A program made the position numbers and the translations under genes. From the NCBI GenBank assembly GCA_963682005.1, contig OY820914.1:3968001-4032000 (forward strand): a stretch of DNA of 64,000 nt, read 5' to 3'. The notes beneath the pieces were generated by a model, which did not search any database, was not told the DNA's origin, and worked only from the letters and a program-made list of their open reading frames with translations. This DNA comes from CAIYUC01 sp963682005 (lineage in GTDB: Bacteria; Bacteroidota; Bacteroidia; Bacteroidales; FEN-979). The stretch's first letter is position 1, and the number at the start of each line of letters is the position of its first letter. This document shows, one piece after another, positions 35,102 to 42,845 of this stretch.

Positions 35102-35347
35102 ATTAATCAGGTGGGGAAGATTGGTTTTTTGGATATTTATTATTGCCTCTGAATTCTGTCACAGAAATGAAAGAACAATAATACTAATTTTTGACTTAAT
35201 TCCTGGTCTGAATGATCATATTCATAATCCAGGTTATTATAGGATCACCGTTTTTTCTCGCTGACCTGCCTGCAGGCGGGGTTGATCATTGTTCGATTGT
35301 TCAAAAGGGTCCGGGCGAAAGGGCTGAATGATAAAGATCCATCGTTT

Positions 35348-35431
35348 TCCTTCGTGGATCTTCTTTAGAACTTCGTGGATCTTCGTGAAATAAAAAAAGA
35401 TTCTTTCACGAAGTAACACGAAGGAAGCACG
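35348..35431. repeat. CACGAAG repeat cluster, copy 3
   Basis: CCTTCGTGGATCTTC and CTTCGTGGATCTTCGTGAAA are followed by TTTCACGAAGTAACACGAAG; same family as copies 1 and 2 in inverted order. Confidence 0.7.
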
Positions 35432-35435
35432 ACTG

Positions 35436-35443
35436 AATGAGTC
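35436..35443. mobile_element. IS66 target-site duplication, left copy
   Basis: AATGAGTC immediately left of the terminal inverted repeat. The identical 8 bp lie at 37715-37722 directly right of the other repeat. Eight-bp duplications are the rule for IS66. Confidence 0.9.
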
Positions 35444-35511
35444 GTAAGCCTTCGGCCACGAGCATCTTGTGTAGTTGATCGATCCTGACCAACTTGCTGC
35501 CAAAAACTTTT

Positions 35512-35793
35512 ATGACTCTTCATGATAAGCGTTCACAGATGATCACGATGGTTGATCTGTGGCAGCAAAGTGGTCTTAGCCAGGCAGAATTTTCCCGGGC
35601 ACAGAATGTCAAACTAGCGACCTTACGTTATTGGATCCATAAGCACCGACATGGCGATACAACCGGCTCAGGGTTTATACAACTGACCGGGATAACATCA
35701 CCGGGCATCAGTATTCGTTATCCCAACGGTGTTGAACTGCTTCTACCCGTTCAGGCGCCGGCCGGGTATATAAAAATGCTGATCAGCCTTTAG
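35512..35793 (+). CDS. tnpA: IS66 Orf1 (TnpA-like, helix-turn-helix protein, 93 aa)
   Basis: The frame can begin with a TTG at 35494, but the ATG at 35512 (MTLHDKRSQMI) is preferred. The core VDLWQQSGLSQAEFSRAQNV and KLATLRYWI is the HTH-containing start of IS66 Orf1 proteins, which often end in a short basic region as here. It is required for IS66 transposition in known members. It ends 5 bp before tnpB. Confidence 0.88.
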   Translation: MTLHDKRSQMITMVDLWQQSGLSQAEFSRAQNVKLATLRYWIHKHRHGDTTGSGFIQLTGITSPGISIRYPNGVELLLPVQAPAGYIKMLISL

Positions 35794-35798
35794 GTCGG

Positions 35799-36167
35799 AT
35801 GTTTTCCCTTGGCGCTGCCCGATATTACCTGTACCGGGAACCAACCGATATCCGCAGGAGTTTTGACGGTCTGTGCGGTCTGGTCACAGAACGGTTGGGT
35901 CAGAATCCCATGAGCGGGGATGTGTTCATCTTCATCAACAAGCCACGTAACCGGATGAAATTGCTCAAATGGGAACCGGGAGGGTTCGTGCTGTTCTATA
36001 AGCGACTTGAACGAGGCACCTTTGAAATTCCCAGTACATCTTTTCAAGGGCTTTCCCATCAGATCGGCTATGGGGAACTGACCATGATGGTCACTGGTAT
36101 ATCAATGAAATATACAAAAAAAAGAAGGCGTTTTTTGTCACAAAATGATGTTGATAAATATCGCTGA
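35799..36167 (+). CDS. tnpB: IS66 Orf2 (TnpB, 122 aa)
   Basis: YYLYREPTDIRRSFDGLCGL, then MSGDVFIFINKPRNRMKLLK and WEPGGFVLFYKRLERGTFE define IS66 Orf2 (accessory protein TnpB). Length is slightly longer than the usual 110-120 aa because of a basic tail KKRRRF. It is an accessory protein of unknown biochemical role. Confidence 0.95.
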   Translation: MFSLGAARYYLYREPTDIRRSFDGLCGLVTERLGQNPMSGDVFIFINKPRNRMKLLKWEPGGFVLFYKRLERGTFEIPSTSFQGLSHQIGYGELTMMVTGISMKYTKKRRRFLSQNDVDKYR

Positions 36168-36208
36168 AATAGTGATTTAGCAAGAGTTTTTCATGATAAA
36201 TTTGAATC

Positions 36209-37669
36209 ATGGAAAGCACAGAAATGGTCACCATCAGTAAAGCAGATTTTGAGGCTCTCAAATCAGAAAATGCCTGGCTCAAACATCAGCTTTCCGAACT
36301 GAAACGTCTGATCTACGGAGCCAAAAGTGAGCGTTTCATTGCCGTCAATCCGGATCAGGCTACCTTGTTCGATCTCCCAGCAGAACAACCATCAGAAACG
36401 CCCACAGAAGAAATCACCTATACACGCAACAAACCACAACAGGAGAAAAAGCAGCCACTTCGTCTGGAACTGCCTGCTCACCTGGAACGTCGGGAAGAAA
36501 TAATCGAGCCGGAAAACCTTCCTGCCAATGCAAAGAAGATTGGTGAAACTGTTACCGAAATTTTGGAATATGAACCGGCCAGCGCTTATGTTCGTCGCAT
36601 TGTCCGTCGCAAGTACATTGTGGAGCAGACCGATGAAGAGACCCGCATCGTCATTGCACCGTTACCTACCTTGCCAATACCCAAAGGCAATGCCGGAGCC
36701 AGCATGATCGCCCATCTTCTGGTGAGCAAATTTGTCGATCATCTTCCGTTCTACCGCCAGGTCCAGATGTTCAAACGCCAGAGGCTCGAAATCGCCGAAT
36801 CGACCATTAACGGTTGGTTCAATGGAGGGTGTGATTTGATAGAGCCGCTATACCAGGCACTGAAGTCAAGAATGTTGGCATCTGATTATCTCATGGCCGA
36901 TGAAACCCCGATCCCAGTGCAGACCAAGGACAAGCCCGGGGCCACACACAAAGGTTTTCACTGGGTCTATTACGATCCCGGCAACAAATTGGTGCTGTTC
37001 GATTACCGGAAAACCCGGGGGAAAGAAGGACCCGATGAACTGCTGAAGAACTACGCCGGGTATCTGCAAACCGATGGCTATACTGCCTACAACCACCTTG
37101 AAAACACAAACAACATCACTCTTCTGGCCTGTATGGCGCATGCCCGGCGCAAGTTCGAGCATGCACAGGAGAATAATCCCACGCTAGCCGCCCAGGCATT
37201 GAAAATGTTCCAGGCCTTGTATGACATTGAACAGGACATCCGGGAAAAAGAACTGGGACCCGACGTCACCCAAATACTGCGTCAGGAAAAATCAAAACCT
37301 ACTCTCGATCGGATGGAAGCCTGGCTTAAGGAACAGATTATTGTCGTACCCCCAAAAAGCGCTATCGGAGTGGCCATTGCATACACGCTCAATCTCTGGC
37401 CTCGGCTGACCCGGTATATCGATGACGGACGCTTCCACATCGACAATAACCTAATCGAAAACAGCATCCGGCCGGTGGCGCTTGGACGCAAGAACTACCT
37501 CTTTGCCGGTTCCCATGAAGCCGCCCAACAAGCAGCTGTGATCTACTCCATCCTGGCTACATGCAAGCTACACCAGGTGGAACCCTTCGCCTATCTCACC
37601 AAAATCTTGTCCATCATCCCCGACTTCCCGGCCAATCAACTGCACACACTTCTGCCAGGGCAAAAATAG
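36209..37669 (+). CDS. tnpC: IS66 transposase (TnpC, 486 aa)
   Basis: An N-terminal coiled coil (ALKSENAWLKHQLSELKRLI) and YGAKSERF are followed by a region lacking the Cys pairs of the classical zf-IS66 finger (EPENLPANAKKIGE), as in a branch of Bacteroidota IS66. The DDE catalytic residues are in LMADETPIP, YLQTDGYTAYNH and IDNNLIENSIRPVALGRKNY. The end AGSHEAAQQAAVIYSILATC is the IS66 C-terminal domain. The frame is intact from 36209 to 37669. Arg codons CGT and CGC are frequent here, unlike the AGG/CGG preference of flanking genes, which supports a foreign origin. Confidence 0.95.
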   Translation: MESTEMVTISKADFEALKSENAWLKHQLSELKRLIYGAKSERFIAVNPDQATLFDLPAEQPSETPTEEITYTRNKPQQEKKQPLRLELPAHLERREEIIEPENLPANAKKIGETVTEILEYEPASAYVRRIVRRKYIVEQTDEETRIVIAPLPTLPIPKGNAGASMIAHLLVSKFVDHLPFYRQVQMFKRQRLEIAESTINGWFNGGCDLIEPLYQALKSRMLASDYLMADETPIPVQTKDKPGATHKGFHWVYYDPGNKLVLFDYRKTRGKEGPDELLKNYAGYLQTDGYTAYNHLENTNNITLLACMAHARRKFEHAQENNPTLAAQALKMFQALYDIEQDIREKELGPDVTQILRQEKSKPTLDRMEAWLKEQIIVVPPKSAIGVAIAYTLNLWPRLTRYIDDGRFHIDNNLIENSIRPVALGRKNYLFAGSHEAAQQAAVIYSILATCKLHQVEPFAYLTKILSIIPDFPANQLHTLLPGQK

Positions 37670-37714
37670 CAATCATATCTCGTTGGAAAAAGATGCTCGT
37701 GGCCGAAGGGTTAC

Positions 37715-37798
37715 AATGAGTCAATGAAATAATGAGATAATGAAGTAATGAAGTAATTATTAATTACCTCATTACATCCTTACTCATTACATCATTAA
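37715..37798. repeat. AATGAAGT/ATTACATC dyad tract next to IS66
   Basis: Starting at the IS66 duplication, AATGAAATAATGAGATAATG and AATGAAGTAATGAAGTAATT are answered by TTAATTACCTCATTACATCC and TTACTCATTACATCATTAA. Forward words on the left and reverse-complement words on the right make an imperfect hairpin of about 80 bp. IS66 inserted at its left edge. Confidence 0.75.
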
Positions 37799-37826
37799 CC
37801 CCCACCATCTACGTTCTTTTTCTTAC

Positions 37827-37867
37827 CCGCGAAAATCCGGTAAATCGGCGTCATCCGCGTGCCATTG
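37827..37867. repeat. CCGCGTCATCCGCG dispersed repeat, copy 3
   Basis: ACCCGCGAAAATCCGGTAAA, TCGGCGTCATCCGCGTGCC, ATTGTGAG: same family as 12002 and 18003. Confidence 0.65.
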
Positions 37868-37943
37868 TGAGCGCCGTGGCGACTTCCCTGCCAGGTCTGA
37901 AGGCCGGTTTGGAGGGTGATTAAGAAATGTGTGACTATAAATG

Positions 37944-40334
37944 TCAATAACTGATATTGATCCTGTCCTTCTCCAGCGGGAATTCAATCGATCGTTCGCC
38001 TTCGGATCTTTTCCCGATAGCATAATTCTTTCCGTTGACATTAACAGATTTCAGATCACCGAAATCATGCATAATGAGCAGGAAGGATTCGAACTTTGAT
38101 ACCCGGGAACCTTCCGGCTTATCCAGGATGATCTCCTTTTTCAACGGATCAAAAATAATCAACCGGCTGTAAAAGTCTCCATTTTCATACTTGTAAGTGA
38201 TCCCGTCGTCTTCATAATAAAGGAATGAATTCTTCTCCGTTCCGTTGTAAATATGAAGTTCTATAACCGGAGAAGGCTTCTGTGAAGTATTCTGGATCAC
38301 GGACTGCAGGGGAATGATCCCCGAACCCTTTGCAAATACGGGCAGATCATCCAGCGGGGCTTCAACGATCACTTCCGAATTCCCAATGTACTTTTCACCA
38401 GTGCTCAAACGGTACCAATTACCTTCTGGCAAATAAACCTTCGCAAACTGCTGGGTGCTGACCACAGGGGCAACGAGGATATTGTCGCCGAAAAGGTACT
38501 CATTCTGATATCCATACCAGTAAACCTTTTCATCGAATGTATAATCGATCGCGAGTGATCGTGCCACCGGCATACCGGTACGGGAGGCTTCATAAAAAGC
38601 CGAATAGAGGTAAGGAAGCAGCCGGTAACGCTGATTCAGCAGGCTGATGGCCGTGGCTTCGGCACTTTCTCCGAATGCCCACGGCTCCTTATCTTTTGAA
38701 TCAACCACCGAGTGGTTTCTCAGGAAAGGGGTGTAGATACCCAGCGAAAGCCAGCGCAGGAACAGTTCTTTCGTCGGTGTTCCCATGAATCCCCCAAGAT
38801 CGGGACCTGTAAATGCAACTCCTGATAATCCCAGGCTGTTCACCAGCCTTGCACTCAGCATCAGGTGATCATCGGTGGCTTCGTTGTCGCCGGTCCAGAC
38901 TGCCGAGTAGCGCTGAATTCCTGCATATCCCGCGCGTGTCAGCACAAACGGACGCTTCCCGTTCATGAGTGCTTTTGTCCCTTCATACGTCCCACGGGCC
39001 ATGTTCAGTCCATAAACATTGTGTGCTTCATTAATGGAGGTCGGATGTCCGTCAAAATCAAATTGCACGATGGAAGGGATATTCTGTCCCCACACACTTG
39101 GCTCGTTCATGTCATTCCAGAAACCATCCACACCCGGATCTGTCAAAGCCCTGAATGATGCACCCCACCATTTTCTTACCGATTCCTTGGTGAAATCCGG
39201 GAAGTGGCAACGGCCGGGCCAGACATTACCGACATACAGCTTTCCATTCGGGTACTTGATGAAGTAGTCATTCTTAACGCCTTCATCATAAGAAGAATAT
39301 CCGGGTTCCACTTTTATACCGGGATCAACGATGGTCACCAGGTGAAAGTCCATCGTTTTCAGTTTGCTGATCATGTCAGACGGCTTCGGGAACTTCTCGT
39401 CGTTCCAGGTAAAGATCTTGTATTCATCCATGTAATCGATATCCATCCAGATGGCATCGCAGGGGATCTTCTTTTCACGGAACTTCGAGGCCAGGCTGAT
39501 CACTTCCGATTCAGGGTAATAGCCCCAGCGGCATTGATGATACCCAAGACTCCAATAGGGTGGAAGCTTCATTCTTCCTGTCAGCCAGGTATAATCTTTT
39601 ATGATCCCGGCGACGGAGCCTGATCCGATGAAATAGTAATTGATCTTCCCGTCAGGGACGGTAAAACTTGAAAACTGGTTATCGGTTGATGCTCCGAAAT
39701 CGAAGCGTGTGCGTGTTGAATTGTCAAGAAAAATGCCGTAGACCGTGGAATCATGAATGCCAATGAAGAAAGGAACCGATACATAAAGAGGGTCTTCATA
39801 CTGGCTGTAGGCCGGCATATCGGAATTCCAGTTCTCGTATTTCTCGCCACGGCGGTTCAGGTTGCCGGTCTTTTCGCCCAGCCCGATGAACCGTTCATCG
39901 TCAAAGAGTTTTTTATAACAGGTACCTTCTGATCCCTGCCAGGTGATGCTGAAATCATTGTAATCCTCGCTCCTCACATTTCCTTTCTTGTCGAGAAATT
40001 TCAGCCTGAGCGGTGATTTATTGACAATCACTTCGAGTGAATCGGTTGAAAGCACCCATGAATCCTTGTTTTCAACGATCTTCGTGAATGTTCCGGCAGG
40101 TTTCCCGATGACTGCATAGGAGAAATCCTCCGCGAATTCTTTCTGAACGACCCTTACCCTGATGATCTCCGGGGACCAGGGGATGAGCATCATCTTAGCA
40201 TGTTCGGCGGAAATTATAACACCGGTTTCATACTTCTTCAGGGATTTTGCATTCCCGGGTTGAAGGATCGTGTTGATTTGAGTGTAACCTTGCATACAAA
40301 TGAATGTAAGAAAGAGAGTAAAAATTTTTCCCAT
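37944..40334 (-). CDS. Glycoside hydrolase family 31, alpha-glucosidase-like, secreted (796 aa)
   Basis: Starting at 40334 gives the signal peptide MGKIFTLFLTFICMQGYTQ. The GH31 (beta/alpha)8 core carries the catalytic nucleophile in FWNDMNEPSVWG (Asp408) and the acid/base in WTGDNEATDDHLM (Asp483), plus AIWMDIDYMDEYKIFTWNDE at the family start and the usual C-terminal beta-sandwich. GH31 enzymes cleave alpha-glucosidic (or alpha-xylosidic) bonds with retention; the exact substrate is not decidable. It is the last gene of a minus-strand run with HypD, its activase and the M64 peptidase; a 94-bp spacer containing a CCGCG repeat separates it from HypD. Confidence 0.92.
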   Translation of the reverse strand: MGKIFTLFLTFICMQGYTQINTILQPGNAKSLKKYETGVIISAEHAKMMLIPWSPEIIRVRVVQKEFAEDFSYAVIGKPAGTFTKIVENKDSWVLSTDSLEVIVNKSPLRLKFLDKKGNVRSEDYNDFSITWQGSEGTCYKKLFDDERFIGLGEKTGNLNRRGEKYENWNSDMPAYSQYEDPLYVSVPFFIGIHDSTVYGIFLDNSTRTRFDFGASTDNQFSSFTVPDGKINYYFIGSGSVAGIIKDYTWLTGRMKLPPYWSLGYHQCRWGYYPESEVISLASKFREKKIPCDAIWMDIDYMDEYKIFTWNDEKFPKPSDMISKLKTMDFHLVTIVDPGIKVEPGYSSYDEGVKNDYFIKYPNGKLYVGNVWPGRCHFPDFTKESVRKWWGASFRALTDPGVDGFWNDMNEPSVWGQNIPSIVQFDFDGHPTSINEAHNVYGLNMARGTYEGTKALMNGKRPFVLTRAGYAGIQRYSAVWTGDNEATDDHLMLSARLVNSLGLSGVAFTGPDLGGFMGTPTKELFLRWLSLGIYTPFLRNHSVVDSKDKEPWAFGESAEATAISLLNQRYRLLPYLYSAFYEASRTGMPVARSLAIDYTFDEKVYWYGYQNEYLFGDNILVAPVVSTQQFAKVYLPEGNWYRLSTGEKYIGNSEVIVEAPLDDLPVFAKGSGIIPLQSVIQNTSQKPSPVIELHIYNGTEKNSFLYYEDDGITYKYENGDFYSRLIIFDPLKKEIILDKPEGSRVSKFESFLLIMHDFGDLKSVNVNGKNYAIGKRSEGERSIEFPLEKDRINISY

Positions 40335-40348
40335 AGAGCTTCTTTTAG

Positions 40349-40383
40349 GCACGCGGATGACGCGGATTTTACGGATAAAAACG
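40349..40383. repeat. CCGCGTCATCCGCG dispersed repeat, copy 4 (inverted)
   Basis: GGCACGCGGATGACGCGGAT and TTTACGGATAAAAACGGATT are the reverse complement of the repeat seen at 12002 and 37827. It lies in the spacer upstream of the GH31 gene. Confidence 0.6.
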
Positions 40384-40428
40384 GATTCAGAATAATTTCA
40401 TTCGTAATTCCTAATTCGTAAATCGTAA

Positions 40429-42792
40429 TTAAAATGCCTGTTGTTCCGTGCGTTTTATGATCTCATTCTGAAGATCTTCTCCCAGATCATTGAAATAATC
40501 GCTGTAGCCGGCAACACGGACAATAAGATCCTGGTATTTCTCCGGATGTTTCTGGGCGTCCTTCAGCGTTTCTGCTGAGACAACATTGAACTGAACATGA
40601 TGTCCGTCCATCTTGAAATATCCGCGGATCAGCGCAATGATCTTTGCTATGCCTGCTTCATCCTGAAAGAAATCAGGACTGAATTTCTGGTTCAGCAGTG
40701 TTCCGCCGGTACGAACGTGATCGATCTTTGCTGCAGACCTCATGACGGCCGTCGGACCGTTCTTATCGGCACCCTGGACGGGTGATATGCCTTCTGACAA
40801 TGGCTCCTTCGCCTTTCTTCCATCGGGCAGTGCATTGATCACGCTGCCAAAATAGACATGTGATGTGGTCGGGAGGAGATTGATCCGGAACGTTCCTCCA
40901 CGGGGAGTCGGTCGTCCGTTCACAGCTTCATAGAACATTTCAAAGACCTGCCGTGCGTTTTCATCTGCATAATCGTCATCATTGCCGTATTTTGGCGTTT
41001 TATAGATCAGCTTAATACGAAGATCCTCATGACCTTTGAAATCCCTGGAAAGCGCTTTCAGGAATTCGCCTATGCCGGTTGTCTTTTCATCAAAAACGTG
41101 GTATTTCAAGGCTGTCAGGCTGTCGGTCAGCGTGCCAAGTCCAACCCCCTGGATATAACTTGTGTTATACCTGGTGCCGCCATCGTTATAATCCCTGCCG
41201 TTCTCAATGCAATCTGCGATCAGTAATGAAAGAAACGGGACAGGAATATGGCTGGCAAATATGCTTTCAATGACATTGTTTCCCCTGATCTTGATATCGA
41301 TGAAATAATTCAGCTGCTTCCTGTATGCATCGAGCAGTTCATCGAAGGTGGTGAAGGTTTCAGGGTTTCCGGTCTGCGGGCCAAGCTGCTTGCCTGTGAC
41401 CGGATCTTTACCATTGTTCAGGGCAATCTCAAGGATCTTTGCCAGGTTAAAATAGCCGGTCAGGAAATAGCTCTCCGTTCCGAAGGCTCCGGCTTCAACA
41501 CATCCGCTGCATCCACCATTCCTTGCATCAGCTATGGATTTTCCCTGGTGAATAAGCTCCTGGATGATGGCTTCCGTATTGAAAAAAGATGGCTGGCCGA
41601 ACCCGGTTTTTGTGATTTTCAATGCCCTGTGTATAAAGGCATCCGGGTTTTTCTTGCTTACCTGAACCATGGAAGAGGGCTGAAGGATCCTCATTTCCCC
41701 GATCACATCAAGGATCAGGTAACTCAATTCATTGACAGCATCCGAGCCATCCTCCTTAACACCGCCCAGGTTGATCAGGGCGAAATCGGTGTATGTGTTG
41801 CTTTCAAGTGCCGTAATTCCGACTTTCGGGGGAGCGGGGTGGTTGTTGAATTTGATCCAGAATGCTTCAAGCAGTTCAAAGGCTTTTTCTTTTGTCAGTG
41901 TTCCTTCTTCAAGACCTTTTTTGTAAAAGGGGTAAAGGTGCTGGTCAAGTCTCCCCGGGTTGAAGGAATCCCAAGGGTTGACTTCAGTTATAACCCCAAG
42001 ATGGACAAACCAGTAATACTGCAGGGCCTCATGAAAGGTTTTGGGCGCATGCGCCGGAACATTCCTGCAGATCGTCACCATTTCCTCCAATTCCTTTTTC
42101 CGCATCGGATCAGTTTCCGATTTCTGCAACACCAAGAGTTTCTCTGCATGCCGTTCTGCAAAAAGAATCAGGGCTTTTGCCGCGATCTGCATGCCTTTAA
42201 GCTCTTCGTTCCTGGCGTATGCCTTCAGGTCGTTGAAATAGTCGAGCCTTGCCCGGGCATCCCTGATATCAGCAATAATATCCAGCATCCCTTTATGATA
42301 GATCCGATCCCCGCAAACCGTATGTCCTGGGGCGCGCTGCTCCTGGAACTCCGTAAAAATACCTGCATGGTAAGCTTCCATCCATTCAGGATCCATGGCT
42401 TTCATGATCTTTTCACGGGTGCTTTTCCCCTTCCAGAAAGGGATAATGGTTTCTTCATAAACCATCTTTGTTCCTTCATCTACCGTGTAGGAAATCTTTG
42501 GTCTGTTCGTGAGCATCTCAAGGTCTTCCATTGAATGGAGGCATATTTCCGGGTATGTAGGGACAGCTTTCGGCGCCGGACCACGCTCTCCGACGATCAA
42601 CTCACCTTCGTTTATACAGATGTACTTATTCCTGAATATATAGTCCAGGGTCAGCGCACGCATAACGGGTACTGAAACCTCACGATCAATGCCGCTTTGA
42701 TAAAACTCTGTAACAAGGATCGCCCTTTCCGCAGAAATGCAATTTAAAGAATTCAAACTCTGGGTTCTTAGTTTATTGATCCTGTTTGTCAT
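40429..42792 (-). CDS. hypD: trans-4-hydroxy-L-proline dehydratase, glycyl-radical enzyme (787 aa)
   Basis: The C-terminus IVRVAGYSDYF holds the glycyl radical (Gly762) and RNGGCSGCVEAGAFG holds the thiyl Cys431 with catalytic Glu433. HypD of Clostridioides difficile (about 789 aa) has, as I recall, Cys434, Glu436, Gly765, Asp278, His160, Phe152, Tyr450, Asp339 and Phe340. Every one of these aligns here with a constant offset of -3: Asp275, His157, Phe149, Tyr447, Asp336 and Phe337. That makes HypD much more likely than pyruvate formate-lyase or glycerol dehydratase. It dehydrates trans-4-hydroxy-L-proline to pyrroline-5-carboxylate under anaerobic conditions. Its activase lies 53 bp upstream. 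Confidence 0.9.
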   Translation of the reverse strand: MTNRINKLRTQSLNSLNCISAERAILVTEFYQSGIDREVSVPVMRALTLDYIFRNKYICINEGELIVGERGPAPKAVPTYPEICLHSMEDLEMLTNRPKISYTVDEGTKMVYEETIIPFWKGKSTREKIMKAMDPEWMEAYHAGIFTEFQEQRAPGHTVCGDRIYHKGMLDIIADIRDARARLDYFNDLKAYARNEELKGMQIAAKALILFAERHAEKLLVLQKSETDPMRKKELEEMVTICRNVPAHAPKTFHEALQYYWFVHLGVITEVNPWDSFNPGRLDQHLYPFYKKGLEEGTLTKEKAFELLEAFWIKFNNHPAPPKVGITALESNTYTDFALINLGGVKEDGSDAVNELSYLILDVIGEMRILQPSSMVQVSKKNPDAFIHRALKITKTGFGQPSFFNTEAIIQELIHQGKSIADARNGGCSGCVEAGAFGTESYFLTGYFNLAKILEIALNNGKDPVTGKQLGPQTGNPETFTTFDELLDAYRKQLNYFIDIKIRGNNVIESIFASHIPVPFLSLLIADCIENGRDYNDGGTRYNTSYIQGVGLGTLTDSLTALKYHVFDEKTTGIGEFLKALSRDFKGHEDLRIKLIYKTPKYGNDDDYADENARQVFEMFYEAVNGRPTPRGGTFRINLLPTTSHVYFGSVINALPDGRKAKEPLSEGISPVQGADKNGPTAVMRSAAKIDHVRTGGTLLNQKFSPDFFQDEAGIAKIIALIRGYFKMDGHHVQFNVVSAETLKDAQKHPEKYQDLIVRVAGYSDYFNDLGEDLQNEIIKRTEQQAF

Positions 42793-42810
42793 AATCTATT
42801 CCTTCAACTT

Positions 42811-42843
42811 AATTATTAATTCTTCATTCTTCATTCTTCATTG
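42811..42843. repeat. CTTCATT-period tandem tract
   Basis: ATTAATTCTTCATTCTTC and ATTCTTCATT give three to four copies of the 7-mer CTTCATT, the reverse complement of the AATGAAG word used at 57009. It fills the spacer between the activase stop and the HypD start. Confidence 0.75.
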
Positions 42844-42845
42844 AT

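Larger units (their letters stand above)
35102..35443. other. 342-bp spacer left of IS66
   Basis: No gene is supported. It contains CTGCCTGCAGGCGGG at 35266-35280 and CACGAAG cluster copy 3. IS66 begins at its right edge in the sequence AATGAGTC. Confidence 0.6.
35444..37714 (+). mobile_element. Complete IS66-family insertion sequence (2271 bp)
   Basis: Terminal inverted repeats span 35444-35468 and 37690-37714. They begin GTAAGCCTTCGGCCACGAGC on the left and GTAACCCTTCGGCCACGAGC on the right (reverse complement), 24 of 25 identical. Inside are the three canonical genes: Orf1/TnpA (35512-35793), Orf2/TnpB (35799-36167) and Orf3/TnpC transposase (36209-37669), all intact and in the same direction. 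The perfect 8-bp duplication and undamaged frames indicate a recent, probably active insertion. No passenger gene is present. Confidence 0.95.

Noticed and set aside
35237..35503. 88-codon minus-strand frame across the left end of IS66
   Set aside because: It spans the insertion junction and repeat cluster, so it arose by chance from the IS insertion.
37823..38041. 72-codon minus-strand frame past the GH31 end
   Set aside because: Mostly the out-of-frame tail of GH31 plus the CCGCG repeat.
41248..42534. A 428-codon open frame on the plus strand
   Set aside because: It is exactly antisense to hypD, whose active-site residues are all intact; the antisense peptide has no family likeness.
40429..42792. 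Pyruvate formate-lyase as the identity of the glycyl-radical enzyme
   Set aside because: PFL has two adjacent catalytic Cys; here there is a single Cys followed by Val-Glu (CVE), the dehydratase signature, and HypD-specific residues align.
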